From: an uncultured Myxococcales bacterium
GTDB taxonomy: Bacteria > Myxococcota_A > UBA9042
DNA length: 64,000 nucleotides
Direction of reading: 5' to 3'
Assembly: GCA_903840165.1 (NCBI GenBank)
Contig: CAIMEY010000061.1
Span: 1 to 64,000 of the forward strand
In this document: positions 47,107 through 56,414 of the stretch, in pieces
Layout of the letters: each line of letters starts with the position of its first letter
Position numbering within the stretch: position 1 is the stretch's first letter
Notes under the pieces: model-generated
Told to the model about the DNA's origin: nothing
The model's input: only the letters and a program-made list of their open reading frames with translations
Databases searched by the model: none
Made by a program: the position numbers and the translations under genes

Positions 47107-49617
47107 TCAATCCTCTGGCTTTTCCTGGTGTTTCCAGTCACCTGGCAGGGACGGCGCTTGCCATAGGTCCTGGAGCACCTCGGACGGAGGCGGCAAATCG
47201 TCCGCAGCGGAGGGCTGATCCGCCTCATCGTGCTCATCGTGAGCGCCCGCCGCACGAAATGCCGTTTCCTCGGCCTGACGAATCTTGCGGAACTGGTCTC
47301 CCGTGATCTTCTTGGCGCTGGCGCCGCCGGGATCGCCGAGCAAAGTCAACCAAACCAAGAAGTTAATCGGGTGAAAATGGGTCAGCACGCCATCCCACTT
47401 GCCGCCGGACTCAAAGCCAATGTGCTTGGCCACTTCTTCATTGAGCCAAGTGAAGGGCAATTGCCGCTTAATCTGCTCTGCAAACAAGCTGTTGCGCCAC
47501 CGTCCGCCCGAATCGTCGCGGAACAGGTCGGTTAGGTTCTTCTTGGCCGTGGGCCAGTCTTGACCTGCCGCGAGGACCTTGAACCAATCGACTTGGTCGC
47601 TCCACTCGCTGACGTGTCGGGTAATTGCCTTGCGAATTCGCGCCACAGCCGGGTTGGTGCGCGGGTCGTCGTTGTAGAACGATTGCACGTCCTCCGTCGC
47701 GATGTGGGCGTTTGTCAGCAGGAAATCCTTGTAGACGCGCGCCGAACGCGACGAGCGCTCGGGCAGAATCATCTGGATCAACTCATCGCAATCACACATC
47801 AAATCGTCGCCACTGTCGGTCCCTGGCTCAAACCAGTGGGCGCTGTGGGCCCCCAGCAAGTCCACGGCCCGACGCCAGCTTTCGTCGGCGAAGATCTCGA
47901 TGTGGACTAGGCTAAGTCTCTCGGCTTCTTCGCCAAATTCGCCAACCCTTCCGATACGTTCTCCAGGTGAAACGATGGTGTTGGCTTTGTCCGAAAAGCG
48001 CGCCACTTTGGCCGCCAACAAGGCCGCGGTATGTTCGCCGTGATCGAGAAAAGGCTGAAATTCCGCCTTACGCCGCTCAGCCGCCGATTCCTCGTCGCCA
48101 TCTTCGTCGTCGTCCGTCTTCTTTTGCCCAGGGACTTTGACCTTGGCCGCCGAGTCATCGCCCTTGGCGACCTTCTTCTTCTTGGGCAGCACCTTGGCCT
48201 TGCCGGTCTCAGGGTCAAGTTCCACTTTCTTTGCCTTGACTTCCTCGCCGTCCACCTTGGCTTGTTCTAGGGTGGTCGCGTCGCCCCGCAGCTTGCGCAG
48301 CCACTGTGGCGGCACGGCTAGCCCCTCGGCACCGCTTTGGTCGCCATGATCGCGCTTCCACTCTTCGTCGGTCACGTCACGGGTCGCGTCGAACTCGAGC
48401 ATGTGCATATACAGGGAATAAAAGCGGAAAACCTTCTTGTCGTCCTTAGGGTCAAAAGCGATCTCGTGCTTGAGCAGCACGAAATTGTTCGAACCCAGTG
48501 CCGGCGTTTCCGGACCGTTCTTGGCCACAACGACCCGCCCCGGAAACATCGCCAACACTGGCGCACCTTTAGGCAAATACAGGTGTATTCCGCCATGCCA
48601 CTGCCCGGAGAGGCCCACCGGATAGTAGCCGCCGGCTTCATTCTTCTCGGTATTGCGGCAGTAGGTTTCCGCCAATTCCTTGATATTCTCAGGTGATGCC
48701 ACATTAGCGATGGTCTTTGCTTTATGCTGCTTGTCGTCAAACTCCAAGGCCACCGGAAATGAATTGTGCTTGCGAGTCAGATGGTTCTGCAGCAGCACCC
48801 AGTCCATGCCCGGACCCGGGTCAAACTTGCGGGCCGTGATGTGGTAGTGGCCATAAATCCCAATCTTTTCAAGGTCTGGCTCGACCAGCGACCAAATCGG
48901 CTTGCTGTTCTCATCCATCGGCACCCGCAACTGCAGCTTGGGAAAGCGGCTGTGCAGGGTAAACATCAGTTGTGCCAAGGCCTTATACTGTGCCTCGGTA
49001 TAGCCGATGGAGCGCCATTGCTGATCGTGGATGGTCTGGGCAATGACCGGCCTTTCCCCACGACTTCCAGCAGGTTGGCCGTTGTCGTTGGGCCCGAGCT
49101 GCGGCAACATGCAGTTCATGTCGATGCCGATGGTGTAGGTGTTGGCGTCTTGCAACACTTCTGACCCACCGCCATGGAGCGTTTTCATCACAGGATCAGC
49201 GCCTTGATAGATAACGCCGTTCCAATCGACCATGAAATGCGTCGAGAAGCCGCGCTGCAGCAGGACGCGAAAGCAGCCGGCGGCATCGGCGGTCATATCA
49301 GCATGAATAATGACGCCTTTGACCACGTCCGCTAGCTCGGCGCAGGTCAGCATCTGCTTGCCCTTGACGTCGCGGGGCAGGACATAGCGCCCATCGGCCG
49401 ACTGGGCCCCGCCTGTATGTGCTTGAAAATCCCAGGCTTTATTGTCACGAAAGTTGACGATCCAGGTGTCCTCGACCGTGACTTCCTGGCCCTCAATTAG
49501 GATGAAGTTCTTGGCATCCGCTGGAATCGACTCGTCTTTGACCGCAACACGGGCGTTGCTAGCCGGTTGAGCCCCTGCGGTGGCGGCCTGTGGTGCCGGT
49601 GAATTGCCCTGCTTCAT
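47107..49617 (-). CDS. N-acetylmuramoyl-L-alanine amidase (Amidase_2) fused to a degenerate M23-like domain
   Basis: 836 residues; ATG 49617 with AAGG upstream; no signal peptide. The amidase part (about 95-275) has VIIHADMT (His105), a second ligand in IYGHYHI (His257), and KFDPGPGMDW (Lys264, Asp266), the AmpD/AmiD pattern of zinc amidases, and so is probably active. It should cleave the muramic acid-peptide bond. A second part (about 335-410 and 545-575) resembles M23 endopeptidases (GQWHGGIHLYLPKGAPVLAM; VSPGERIGRVGEFG; LVHIEIFAD). The first-ligand HxxxD is HGGIH, and HxH is reduced to one His. The two M23-like halves are split by a Lys/Glu-rich insertion. A C-terminal helical domain (about 590-836) is unknown. 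It lies 18 nt after the VWA gene. Confidence 0.8.
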   Translation of the reverse strand: MKQGNSPAPQAATAGAQPASNARVAVKDESIPADAKNFILIEGQEVTVEDTWIVNFRDNKAWDFQAHTGGAQSADGRYVLPRDVKGKQMLTCAELADVVKGVIIHADMTADAAGCFRVLLQRGFSTHFMVDWNGVIYQGADPVMKTLHGGGSEVLQDANTYTIGIDMNCMLPQLGPNDNGQPAGSRGERPVIAQTIHDQQWRSIGYTEAQYKALAQLMFTLHSRFPKLQLRVPMDENSKPIWSLVEPDLEKIGIYGHYHITARKFDPGPGMDWVLLQNHLTRKHNSFPVALEFDDKQHKAKTIANVASPENIKELAETYCRNTEKNEAGGYYPVGLSGQWHGGIHLYLPKGAPVLAMFPGRVVVAKNGPETPALGSNNFVLLKHEIAFDPKDDKKVFRFYSLYMHMLEFDATRDVTDEEWKRDHGDQSGAEGLAVPPQWLRKLRGDATTLEQAKVDGEEVKAKKVELDPETGKAKVLPKKKKVAKGDDSAAKVKVPGQKKTDDDEDGDEESAAERRKAEFQPFLDHGEHTAALLAAKVARFSDKANTIVSPGERIGRVGEFGEEAERLSLVHIEIFADESWRRAVDLLGAHSAHWFEPGTDSGDDLMCDCDELIQMILPERSSRSARVYKDFLLTNAHIATEDVQSFYNDDPRTNPAVARIRKAITRHVSEWSDQVDWFKVLAAGQDWPTAKKNLTDLFRDDSGGRWRNSLFAEQIKRQLPFTWLNEEVAKHIGFESGGKWDGVLTHFHPINFLVWLTLLGDPGGASAKKITGDQFRKIRQAEETAFRAAGAHDEHDEADQPSAADDLPPPSEVLQDLWQAPSLPGDWKHQEKPED

Positions 49618-49635
49618 TGGCCAACCTTGTTGACG

Positions 49636-51333
49636 TTACTTGCGAAACAGCTTGCGGATCAGCAGCACCAGGATCAGCAGCGCCACTAGGCCTGCCAGCA
49701 CTAGCACGCCGATGCCGACGGCGACATACAGCTTATACCCAAGCATTTCTTGGAGTTTTACGGCATTATGGCGCACGAGCTGTTCTAGCGATTGCCGCCA
49801 CGTGGGCTCAACCGGCCGCGTCGCGTAGATGGGCGGCGTCGTTAGCAATTCGCCTCGACCCAGCCGCGGTTCGATGTCCACGGCGAGCTTTACGGCGTAT
49901 TCTGGGTCCGCGTACTCCTCTTTGTGCGTGTATTCAATGGCAATTTGCCCTGTGACTTCGGCCATCGTTCGGCCCATGGCCTCGGCCAAGTGGTCTTCGT
50001 CCTGGGCCAGCCGATAGGTGCCCCCTGTACGCTCGGAAAGCAGGCGAATTCGTTCTAGTTCATAGTCCTTGCCCAAGGGCGCAATGCCGACGCCGAACGC
50101 GCGTACCCCAGCCGCCCGCGCCACGCCAATCCAGTGGCGCGCCTTGTCGCGGAACTGGGACTGCTGGGTCGCAATGCGACGCGCTAAGAAATCCGCCATG
50201 CAAGAACGAAATTTCTCCTTTGATTTTCCATCATTCCAGCTTGCGCACTCCTTGGGAGGTACCGTCTGACAGAGTTGCAGATCCTGCACGTAGCCGTCGC
50301 GGCCATCGCTCAGGAGCACGAGCGCTCGCTCATGGCCGCTCGGGCTATCCGCGACCAGGATGCGCAGCGCCTCGTCCATGGCAGATGTCTCGAAATCGAT
50401 CGCGTCGTTCTTGGCGCGCCGACTCTCGTACTCTTCCAGTTTGCTTTGGTAATCTGCGGAGTTGAACACCGCAAAACCGTCCAAGGCTCCCGGCGGTACG
50501 GTGCAATAACGGGCAGCACTGTAAAAAGGCAGACCTAGGTTGAACAGGCGGGGAAAAGATCCGCTAAACTGTTGAATCTTTGTGGCTTTTGCCAACGTAC
50601 CCACGTCGGTCGTCAGGCCGCACAAGTCGGTCCCGACCGGCGGCACCGGCGCGTCCTTGGCGGGAGGACCGGCCAGGGTCAACGGATCGTCCGAGAGGGC
50701 TTGCTGCCGCGCAGGAATGCAATCGCGACGCGTCCGCTCAATATCCTGCAACTGGCTGCTTTTATTCTTTAAGGCCGTGAACTGAAACAGTCGATCGTTG
50801 TACCAAATCAGGTTCACCCGCTCAGCTGCGCTCAGTGGCTTGAGGGCCGCCGCCACGGCTTCCTTGATACGGTCCTGCGTAGAGTCGCCAATGCCCCCGG
50901 AAATCCCCTCAGCCACCAAGACAATGTCGACAATAACACCTGTTTTATCGCGGAGTTTAAGCTTTGCATCCTTGCGATCGCCCTGGGCCTTGCCCATGTC
51001 AAAAGCGACAAAGCCTGGATTGGTCTTGCTGGCTCCAGCCGATTTTTTCCCATCCAATACATGGAGTTTGCGGATAGCATCTAAGGGCACCGGCCGACCC
51101 AGCTTGTCCAGCACCGTCGCTAGGATCTGCACCTTGGGCCAAAGGCTCACATCGAGGCGATCAATGCGAACCTGCGGAAGTTCCAGTGGATCTTGGGCGA
51201 CAGGTGCCGCCTCGACCACTTTGGCCTTGGTTCCCGCACCATCGGCAACCGCGGCGACGGCTAGGCCGACGCAGGCTGACACCAACCAAGCGAATCGCTG
51301 CGACGGACGGCGAGGAAAAACGGCTTGAATCAT
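49636..51333 (-). CDS. Exported VWA-like protein with degenerate MIDAS and C-terminal membrane helix
   Basis: 565 residues from ATG 51333. A signal-like N-terminus (FAWLVSACVGLAVAAVADG) is followed by a beta domain, then a VWA-like fold (DIVLVAEGISGGIGDSTQDR; ALVLLSDGRDGYV). The usual MIDAS DxSxS is EGISG here, so metal binding may be weak or lost. Residues about 390-430 include GVRAFGVGIAPLGKDYELER. A helix near the C-terminus (LYVAVGIGVLVLAGLVALLILVLLI) ends in a basic tail (RKLFRK), giving an outside-in anchor. Its start overlaps the Tat-gene stop by 4 nt, and the amidase gene follows after 18 nt, so the three act together, perhaps on peptidoglycan; this is inference. Confidence 0.75.
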   Translation of the reverse strand: MIQAVFPRRPSQRFAWLVSACVGLAVAAVADGAGTKAKVVEAAPVAQDPLELPQVRIDRLDVSLWPKVQILATVLDKLGRPVPLDAIRKLHVLDGKKSAGASKTNPGFVAFDMGKAQGDRKDAKLKLRDKTGVIVDIVLVAEGISGGIGDSTQDRIKEAVAAALKPLSAAERVNLIWYNDRLFQFTALKNKSSQLQDIERTRRDCIPARQQALSDDPLTLAGPPAKDAPVPPVGTDLCGLTTDVGTLAKATKIQQFSGSFPRLFNLGLPFYSAARYCTVPPGALDGFAVFNSADYQSKLEEYESRRAKNDAIDFETSAMDEALRILVADSPSGHERALVLLSDGRDGYVQDLQLCQTVPPKECASWNDGKSKEKFRSCMADFLARRIATQQSQFRDKARHWIGVARAAGVRAFGVGIAPLGKDYELERIRLLSERTGGTYRLAQDEDHLAEAMGRTMAEVTGQIAIEYTHKEEYADPEYAVKLAVDIEPRLGRGELLTTPPIYATRPVEPTWRQSLEQLVRHNAVKLQEMLGYKLYVAVGIGVLVLAGLVALLILVLLIRKLFRK

Positions 51334-51818
51334 GCGCTGAACCGCATATGTCGCACGCGGTAACCGCCCACGTCTTGGCGAGCCGCCACGGCCCCGTCGG
51401 GGTCAAAAAGGCGCAGTTCGACGCCATAGGTTCCTACGACCAAATCATGATGCGGATAGGGGGTTTCCAAATCGACCTGACCGTCGCCAAAGATCGCGTG
51501 CCGTTCGACGACAAACCAAGGCTGACCCGGCGCATCGACATGGCATACCGCGCAAGCTAGGTAGGCACCGAGGGGGGCCTGTTCAAACGCGACGCGCAGA
51601 GGGGCTCCGGGAAAGGAGGCCGTCCCAGAAACCTGCATTGTTGCAGTAGCTTCTGCAGCGCTATTGGCCCCTTTCGGCGCGCTGCCGCTAAGTGCCACCG
51701 GGATGGCTGCCCCGCCAGCCGAGACTGGTGGTTGGGCGGTTGCGGGCCGACACCATGACGCCACAGCGACAAGGGCCCCTGAATTTGCACAGATTTGTAG
51801 GAAAGTCCGGCGCTCCAT
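51330..51818 (-). CDS. Small Tat-exported protein, unknown function
   Basis: 162 residues from ATG 51818. The twin-arginine signal is clear: MERRTFLQICANSGALVAVAS, with RRTFLQ, then a cleavage region near ATAQPP. The mature part is a small beta domain (MQVSGTASFPGAPLRVAFEQ; VVGTYGVELRLFDPDGAVAA) with a Cys-x-x-Cys-like pair (ACAVCHVD). Tat export suggests folding or cofactor binding before transport. No family recognised. The start codon has no Shine-Dalgarno and lies 6 nt from a promoter -10 candidate, consistent with a leaderless transcript. Overlaps the VWA gene by 4 nt. Confidence 0.72.
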   Translation of the reverse strand: MERRTFLQICANSGALVAVASWCRPATAQPPVSAGGAAIPVALSGSAPKGANSAAEATATMQVSGTASFPGAPLRVAFEQAPLGAYLACAVCHVDAPGQPWFVVERHAIFGDGQVDLETPYPHHDLVVGTYGVELRLFDPDGAVAARQDVGGYRVRHMRFSA

Positions 51819-51824
51819 GGCCGC

Positions 51825-51854
51825 AATCTAGCAAGGCGCTGGGTCGGCTTGCAA
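51825..51854 (-). promoter_or_regulatory. Candidate promoter giving a leaderless transcript of the Tat-protein operon
   Basis: TTGCAA and TAGATT on the minus strand, 18 nt apart. The -10 ends 6 nt before the ATG at 51818, which has no ribosome site. Confidence 0.3.
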
Positions 51855-51937
51855 CACCCGTCGATTTTTGCCGTAATCGAAAGGGGAATCGCCGGGACAT
51901 GTCCGCTAGGCGGCGCGCAGGATCGGCGGCCGGTGGA

Positions 51938-52969
51938 CTACGGCGGACTTGCCGGATCATGCAACGCAGCACCGCCGTGCACAAAGCCCCCGGCGTGCAT
52001 CAAACGATCACCGACGTACAGCGTCACCTCTCCCGGCGGGCCAGACAGGGCAGTGCCGAGTTCGGTCACGGCAATATCGATGGATGCCAGGCAGTTGCGC
52101 ACGTCGAAATCGGCGGGACCCGCCACCAACAGTGCGTAATCGTCGCCACCGTGGGCGCAGGCTAGGCGCCAGTCGATGTCAATTTCTCTTGCATGATCAA
52201 GGAGATCTGCGGGCCAAGCGGCCGGGCAAGACAGCCTCAATGCTAGGGCGACGCCGGATGCCTTCGCCAGGGACGTTGCATCGCGTTGCAAACCATCAGA
52301 CACATCGACGGCAGCTAGGCGCGCGCCGCAAGCCGCCAAGAGCCCGCTTGCGGCCAGCAGTGGCTCGGGCCAAAGGTGATGGCGGATTGGCACGTCCCAG
52401 GGCGAACACGGGGCCTTGCCGTGGCGCAACGCTGCCAGTCCAGCTGCAGCCAGGCCTACTGCGCCGATCAGCCAAAGCCGATCGCCAGGACGGGCCTGAT
52501 CGCGCCGCAGGGCCGGCCCAGGCAGCCACCCCAACGCGGTGACCGTCCAGCGCGCCGGACCGGGGCTCAGGCCGACATCGCCACCGACAATCGCAGCACC
52601 GTGGGCCTTTGCCAGAGCGGTAAAACCATCAATTGATTCAAGAAGTTCTTCGATGTCAGTATCGCCTGGCAGCTCCAGCGCAAGCAGCAAGACCCCAGGC
52701 CGTGCACCCATGGCAGCAAGGTCGGAGAGGTTGACGGCCGCGGCTCGATGGCCAATGGCTGCTGGCGGCGTTGGTCCCTCCAGCCAATCCACCCCAGCGA
52801 CGATGGAATCGACGGTCGCGACGATCGGGCCTCGCGGTAGCCAAACTGCGCCGTCATCCCCATTGGCAACAGGCAGTTGGCTGCGGTCCCAGTCGGCGTA
52901 GGTCGCGTCAGTTCGCGCGCGAATGGCTTCAATGAGCCGTTGTTCGCCGAACGCCGCGAAAGTTATCAT
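51938..52969 (-). CDS. thiL: Thiamine-monophosphate kinase
   Basis: 343 residues. The PurM-like ATP-binding fold is recognised from NGDDGAVW, TVDSIVAGVDWLEGPTP, GHRAAAVNLSDLAAMGARPG, GAAIVGGDVGLSPG, and DVSDGLQRDATSLAKASGVALAL. The C-terminal GGDDYALLVAG is typical of ThiL. It phosphorylates thiamine monophosphate to the diphosphate cofactor. The start overlaps the end of the dnaJ gene by 4 nt, an odd partner for a vitamin kinase. No TPP riboswitch is visible upstream. Confidence 0.94.
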   Translation of the reverse strand: MITFAAFGEQRLIEAIRARTDATYADWDRSQLPVANGDDGAVWLPRGPIVATVDSIVAGVDWLEGPTPPAAIGHRAAAVNLSDLAAMGARPGVLLLALELPGDTDIEELLESIDGFTALAKAHGAAIVGGDVGLSPGPARWTVTALGWLPGPALRRDQARPGDRLWLIGAVGLAAAGLAALRHGKAPCSPWDVPIRHHLWPEPLLAASGLLAACGARLAAVDVSDGLQRDATSLAKASGVALALRLSCPAAWPADLLDHAREIDIDWRLACAHGGDDYALLVAGPADFDVRNCLASIDIAVTELGTALSGPPGEVTLYVGDRLMHAGGFVHGGAALHDPASPP

Positions 52970-54078
52970 GATTTTTTTGGCGCTGCTGGCATCTGCGCCA
53001 GCGCTCGTTCAAAAGCCTGCACCCGGCTGTAGGCCTGCCGTCCACCGGCAGCCTGTTCCAGATTGTGCAGCAATTGCAGCTGATCCCGGGTCAATGTGCT
53101 AGGCACATCGACGACCAGCCGAACCCGCAGCGCGCCGCGTCCGGCCCGACCTTGCAACGGCAAACCCCTATCGGCAATGCGAAATTCACGTCCAGAACTG
53201 CTTGCTGGCGGCACGGTCAACTGTTCCAAGCCTTCCAAGGTCGGCACCAAGATGCGGGCGCCGGCTGCCGCTTGATGCCAAGTCAGTGGCACGTCGACCA
53301 CCAAATCGTCCTTTTCGCAGCGCAAAAGCGGGTCACTCAGGATATCCACCACCACAACGAGGTCGCCGGTCTGTGCGCCCTGTCCCGGCTCCCCTGCGCC
53401 CCGGACGCGTACGACGGCCCCTTGCGTCATCCTTGCAGGTAGTTGGACTTCAACGACACGTTCGGTCGTCCCCTGGCCTGACCCGCGGCAACTCGCGCAG
53501 GGACGCAGCGTGATCTGCCCCTTTCCATGACAGAATCCGCACGCTTGCTCCGTTCGCCGCAGACCAACCCGCAATGTGCCCTGGCCCGCACAGACGTGGC
53601 AGACGGGCACTCGGTCGGGCATCAGCGTTGCGGCTCCGAGGCAGGTGCCACACGGAGTTGGGTAGCTTGCGCGGACGGCCACCTTGCCGCCCAGGACGGC
53701 AATCGCAAAGGGAATCGACTGTTTGACCCGCAAATCGCGCCCCGTAGGCACGCTGGGCAACGCCGCCTGCTTGCGGCGAACCCGTGCGACCACGCGATCG
53801 AGAACGTCCAGGGCCCTCTCCGCCCGCGGGTCGTCGACCATGCGAAGCGGGTCCTTGACCATGAGCATCCGGTCATAGTGCTGGCGTCGACCGACATCGG
53901 CAAGATCCGTGTACGCAGCTGAAATCTGTTTGAAACAGTCTTCCGCCGTGTCCGAACCACCTTGGGCGTCGGGGTGGTAGATTCTAGACAACTTCCGATA
54001 GTTATTCTTGATTTCTTCAGGCTCGGCGTGGAGGGAAACGCCGAGCAATCGGTAATGATCGGGCTGGTAACTGTCCAT
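52966..54078 (-). CDS. dnaJ: DnaJ-family co-chaperone without a Gly/Phe-rich region
   Basis: 370 residues. An N-terminal J-domain (about 7-70) keeps the HPD motif in YHPDAQGG. In place of the Gly/Phe linker there is a charged helix (AERALDVLDRVVARVRRKQA). The four zinc-binding CxxC modules follow (CGTC, CHVC, CGFC, CASC), then the substrate-binding beta domains (VEVQLPARMTQGAVVRVRG; DDLVVDVPLTWHQAAAGARI). It should present clients to and stimulate DnaK, whose gene lies just upstream. With no Gly/Phe region it is more likely a specialised paralogue than the main DnaJ. Three 28-bp repeats fill its leader. Confidence 0.9.
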   Translation of the reverse strand: MDSYQPDHYRLLGVSLHAEPEEIKNNYRKLSRIYHPDAQGGSDTAEDCFKQISAAYTDLADVGRRQHYDRMLMVKDPLRMVDDPRAERALDVLDRVVARVRRKQAALPSVPTGRDLRVKQSIPFAIAVLGGKVAVRASYPTPCGTCLGAATLMPDRVPVCHVCAGQGTLRVGLRRTEQACGFCHGKGQITLRPCASCRGSGQGTTERVVEVQLPARMTQGAVVRVRGAGEPGQGAQTGDLVVVVDILSDPLLRCEKDDLVVDVPLTWHQAAAGARILVPTLEGLEQLTVPPASSSGREFRIADRGLPLQGRAGRGALRVRLVVDVPSTLTRDQLQLLHNLEQAAGGRQAYSRVQAFERALAQMPAAPKKS

Positions 54079-54088
54079 GACCTAACTT

Positions 54089-54172
54089 TGTCGACGAAAA
54101 CGCTGGTGCGAGAACCTGTCGATGAAAACGCTTGTGCGAAAAATTGTCGATGAAAACGCGAGCGCTAGAAGC
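54089..54172. repeat. Tandem repeat, three units of 28 bp
   Basis: Units start at 54089, 54117 and 54145, each with TGTCGA(C/T)GAAAACGC. Units 1 and 2 agree at most positions; unit 3 diverges after base 15. They lie between the dnaK stop and the dnaJ start. Confidence 0.85.
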
Positions 54173-54237
54173 AGTGGCGTGGAGCGGGGCACATCAAGGC
54201 TGCGAAATTGCGCAAAGACGAGGCGCTTGAACCGAGC

Positions 54238-56040
54238 CTAGTCTTTGTACATCACTTCGGTGATGCGGAAGGCCGATCTCTCCAGGTCTCGCAGGGCGTT
54301 TTGGATGCGCGCGAGGTCAGAAGTCTCTGTGGCTCGTCGCGCACCTTCTAGGTCGGCTCGAATCTGATTGAGCTCCGCCTCTGTCAGATAATTGCCTGAT
54401 TCCGCAAGGGATCGCTCGGTCGTGTAGACCAAGCCAGCCACACGCCGACGTAGTTCTGCCGTTTCGACGTTGACGCGGTCGGCGTCGCTGTACTGCTCGG
54501 CCTCAGCCAGGATTCGTTCAATCGCGGCCTCCGTCAGACCGCTGGTCGCCCGGACCTTGACTTGGTGCTCCCGCTTGGTGCCGAGATCTCGCGCCGAAAC
54601 CGACAAAATGCCATTGGCATCAATGGAGAAATTGACTTCAATCTTAGGCACACCGCGCAATGCAGGCGGAATGCCGACCAGTTCAAACCGCGCCAGACTC
54701 GTGTTGTCCTGGGCCAAGGGACGTTCACCCTGCAGGACATGGATGTTGACCAGCGGCTGGTAATCCTCTGCAGTTGTAAACACTTCAGTCAGACTTGTCG
54801 GCACCGTCGAGTTGCGCGCGATCAGCTTGGTCATGACGTTGCCCGCGGTTTCAATACCCAGGGACAAAGGCGTCACGTCTAGAAGGACGATATCTCCTAC
54901 ATCCCCCGCAAGAATCGCTCCTTGCACGGCAGCGCCCACGGCGACGGCTTCGTCTGGATTGACCGAGCGATTGGGCTGTCGGCCGAAGAACTCGGCGACG
55001 CGCTGCTGCACCATCGGCATTTTGGTCATGCCGCCTACCAGCAAGACATCATTAATATCGCGCACATTCAAACCGGCTGCCTCGACGGCATCGCGGCAGT
55101 GCGCGATGGTCTGCTCGATCAAGTCATCACACAGCAATTCGAGATCGTTGCGCGACAGAATGTGCCGTAGGTGCTTGGGACCAGAGGCATCTGCCGTCAA
55201 GAACGGCAGCGAAATCTCGGTCTCCTCGACGCTGGAAAGCTCGATCTTGGCCCTTTCAGCCGCGTCCTTGAGCCGCTGCAGCGCCACGGGATCCTGATGC
55301 AAATCAATGCCTTCGTCGGCGCGGAATCCCACGATCAGCTGGTCCATCAGGCGCGCATCGACGTCCTCGCCGCCTAGGAACGTATCGCCATGGGTTGCGC
55401 GCACTTGGAATACGCCGCCCGAAAACTCGAGGATCGAGATATCGAACGTGCCACCTCCCAAGTCGTACACCGCGATAATCCCTGATTGTTCAGCGGAAAT
55501 GCCATAGGCCAGTGCTGCCGCTGTCGGTTCGTTGATGATGCGCAGGACGTTGAGACCAGCGAGGCGACCGGCATCACGGGTCGCTTGGCGTTGGGCATCG
55601 TCAAAATACGCCGGCACAGTGATCACAGCGTCATTGATGGGCTGCTCTGTGTATTCCTGGGCAGTTTCGCGTAGTTGGCGCAAGATAAATGCGCCAATCT
55701 CCGGCGGCGTGTAGCGCTTGCCGTGCACGATCACACAGGCGTCACCATTGTCGGCTGCCCCCACCTTGAACGGCGAGGTCATCTGCATCCGCTGTACTTC
55801 TTGGGACTTGAACTTGCGGCCCATCATGCGCTTGGTGGCGAAGACGGTACTCTGCGGATTGGCTACCGCTTGGCGTTTCGCAATGTTTCCGACCAGTCGC
55901 TGTCCGTCTGGCGTGAAGGCCACCATCGAAGGCGTCGTCCGCGTCCCTTCCGAATTCGGAATGACGTTGGGCACGCCGCCGTCAAAGATAACCACGCACG
56001 AGTTGGTGGTTCCCAGGTCGATGCCGATGACTTTATCCAT
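54238..56040 (-). CDS. dnaK: Hsp70 chaperone, DnaK family (short C-terminus)
   Basis: 600 residues, about 40 fewer than typical DnaK. ATPase signatures: [40 protein letters not shown]. The substrate domain is present ([58 protein letters not shown]). The helical lid is short and ends ...ITEVMYKD without the acidic tail. No GrpE gene is seen here. Together with the adjacent non-standard DnaJ this looks like a second, dedicated chaperone pair; whether the main dnaK is elsewhere cannot be seen. A promoter candidate lies 230 nt upstream. Confidence 0.95.
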   Translation of the reverse strand: MDKVIGIDLGTTNSCVVIFDGGVPNVIPNSEGTRTTPSMVAFTPDGQRLVGNIAKRQAVANPQSTVFATKRMMGRKFKSQEVQRMQMTSPFKVGAADNGDACVIVHGKRYTPPEIGAFILRQLRETAQEYTEQPINDAVITVPAYFDDAQRQATRDAGRLAGLNVLRIINEPTAAALAYGISAEQSGIIAVYDLGGGTFDISILEFSGGVFQVRATHGDTFLGGEDVDARLMDQLIVGFRADEGIDLHQDPVALQRLKDAAERAKIELSSVEETEISLPFLTADASGPKHLRHILSRNDLELLCDDLIEQTIAHCRDAVEAAGLNVRDINDVLLVGGMTKMPMVQQRVAEFFGRQPNRSVNPDEAVAVGAAVQGAILAGDVGDIVLLDVTPLSLGIETAGNVMTKLIARNSTVPTSLTEVFTTAEDYQPLVNIHVLQGERPLAQDNTSLARFELVGIPPALRGVPKIEVNFSIDANGILSVSARDLGTKREHQVKVRATSGLTEAAIERILAEAEQYSDADRVNVETAELRRRVAGLVYTTERSLAESGNYLTEAELNQIRADLEGARRATETSDLARIQNALRDLERSAFRITEVMYKD

Positions 56041-56414
56041 TCCGATTCCATCGTTCCATCGCGTGTGCGATGCTGTTCAAGCAGGCCCAACGCCCCAGGG
56101 GGAGGAGGTTGCCGGGGCGATGTCGCCGGACTGCACTCGCAGTACCGCACGCTTGTTCGACCTTCCGGTTGCGGCGAAGCATTGCGGAAAGCTCCCCCAC
56201 CCGTCAACTGCAGCCTCTGAGCCAGCGGTTTGGGCGATGGCGGCCGCATGGGGCTGGGCCAGTCGTCTTCCCAACTAGCTAATATTTCAGTCTAAAAAAC
56301 CGGCCAATGGATGGGGCATGGCGGCCACAGTGCGATCAGCCCCGTCTGCTGTCCCTGAACGCCCCGCGTGTTGGCTCGCGCCCGCCGGGAAGTCGGGTTG
56401 GTGAGGCACGCAGC
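56041..56414. other. Intergenic region upstream of dnaK
   Basis: About 370 bp between the dnaK start and the stop of the Wzc-type gene (both minus strand). It holds one AT-rich segment with a promoter candidate. No CIRCE-type inverted repeat and no supported gene. Confidence 0.6.
56279..56307 (-). promoter_or_regulatory. Candidate promoter for dnaK
   Basis: TTGGCC and TATTAG on the minus strand, 17 nt apart, in the only AT-rich segment of the gap. The implied leader is about 230 nt. Confidence 0.3.

Noticed and set aside
51819-51937. TPP riboswitch near thiL
   Set aside because: No conserved TPP-riboswitch core (such as CUGAGA) is found around thiL, and this stretch is downstream of it.
54089-54172. 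CRISPR array
   Set aside because: The 28-bp units are directly adjacent with no spacers, only three of them, and no cas gene is near.
55718-56278. 186-residue plus-strand ORF over the dnaK 5' end
   Set aside because: It is antisense to dnaK, which has clear Hsp70 motifs there.
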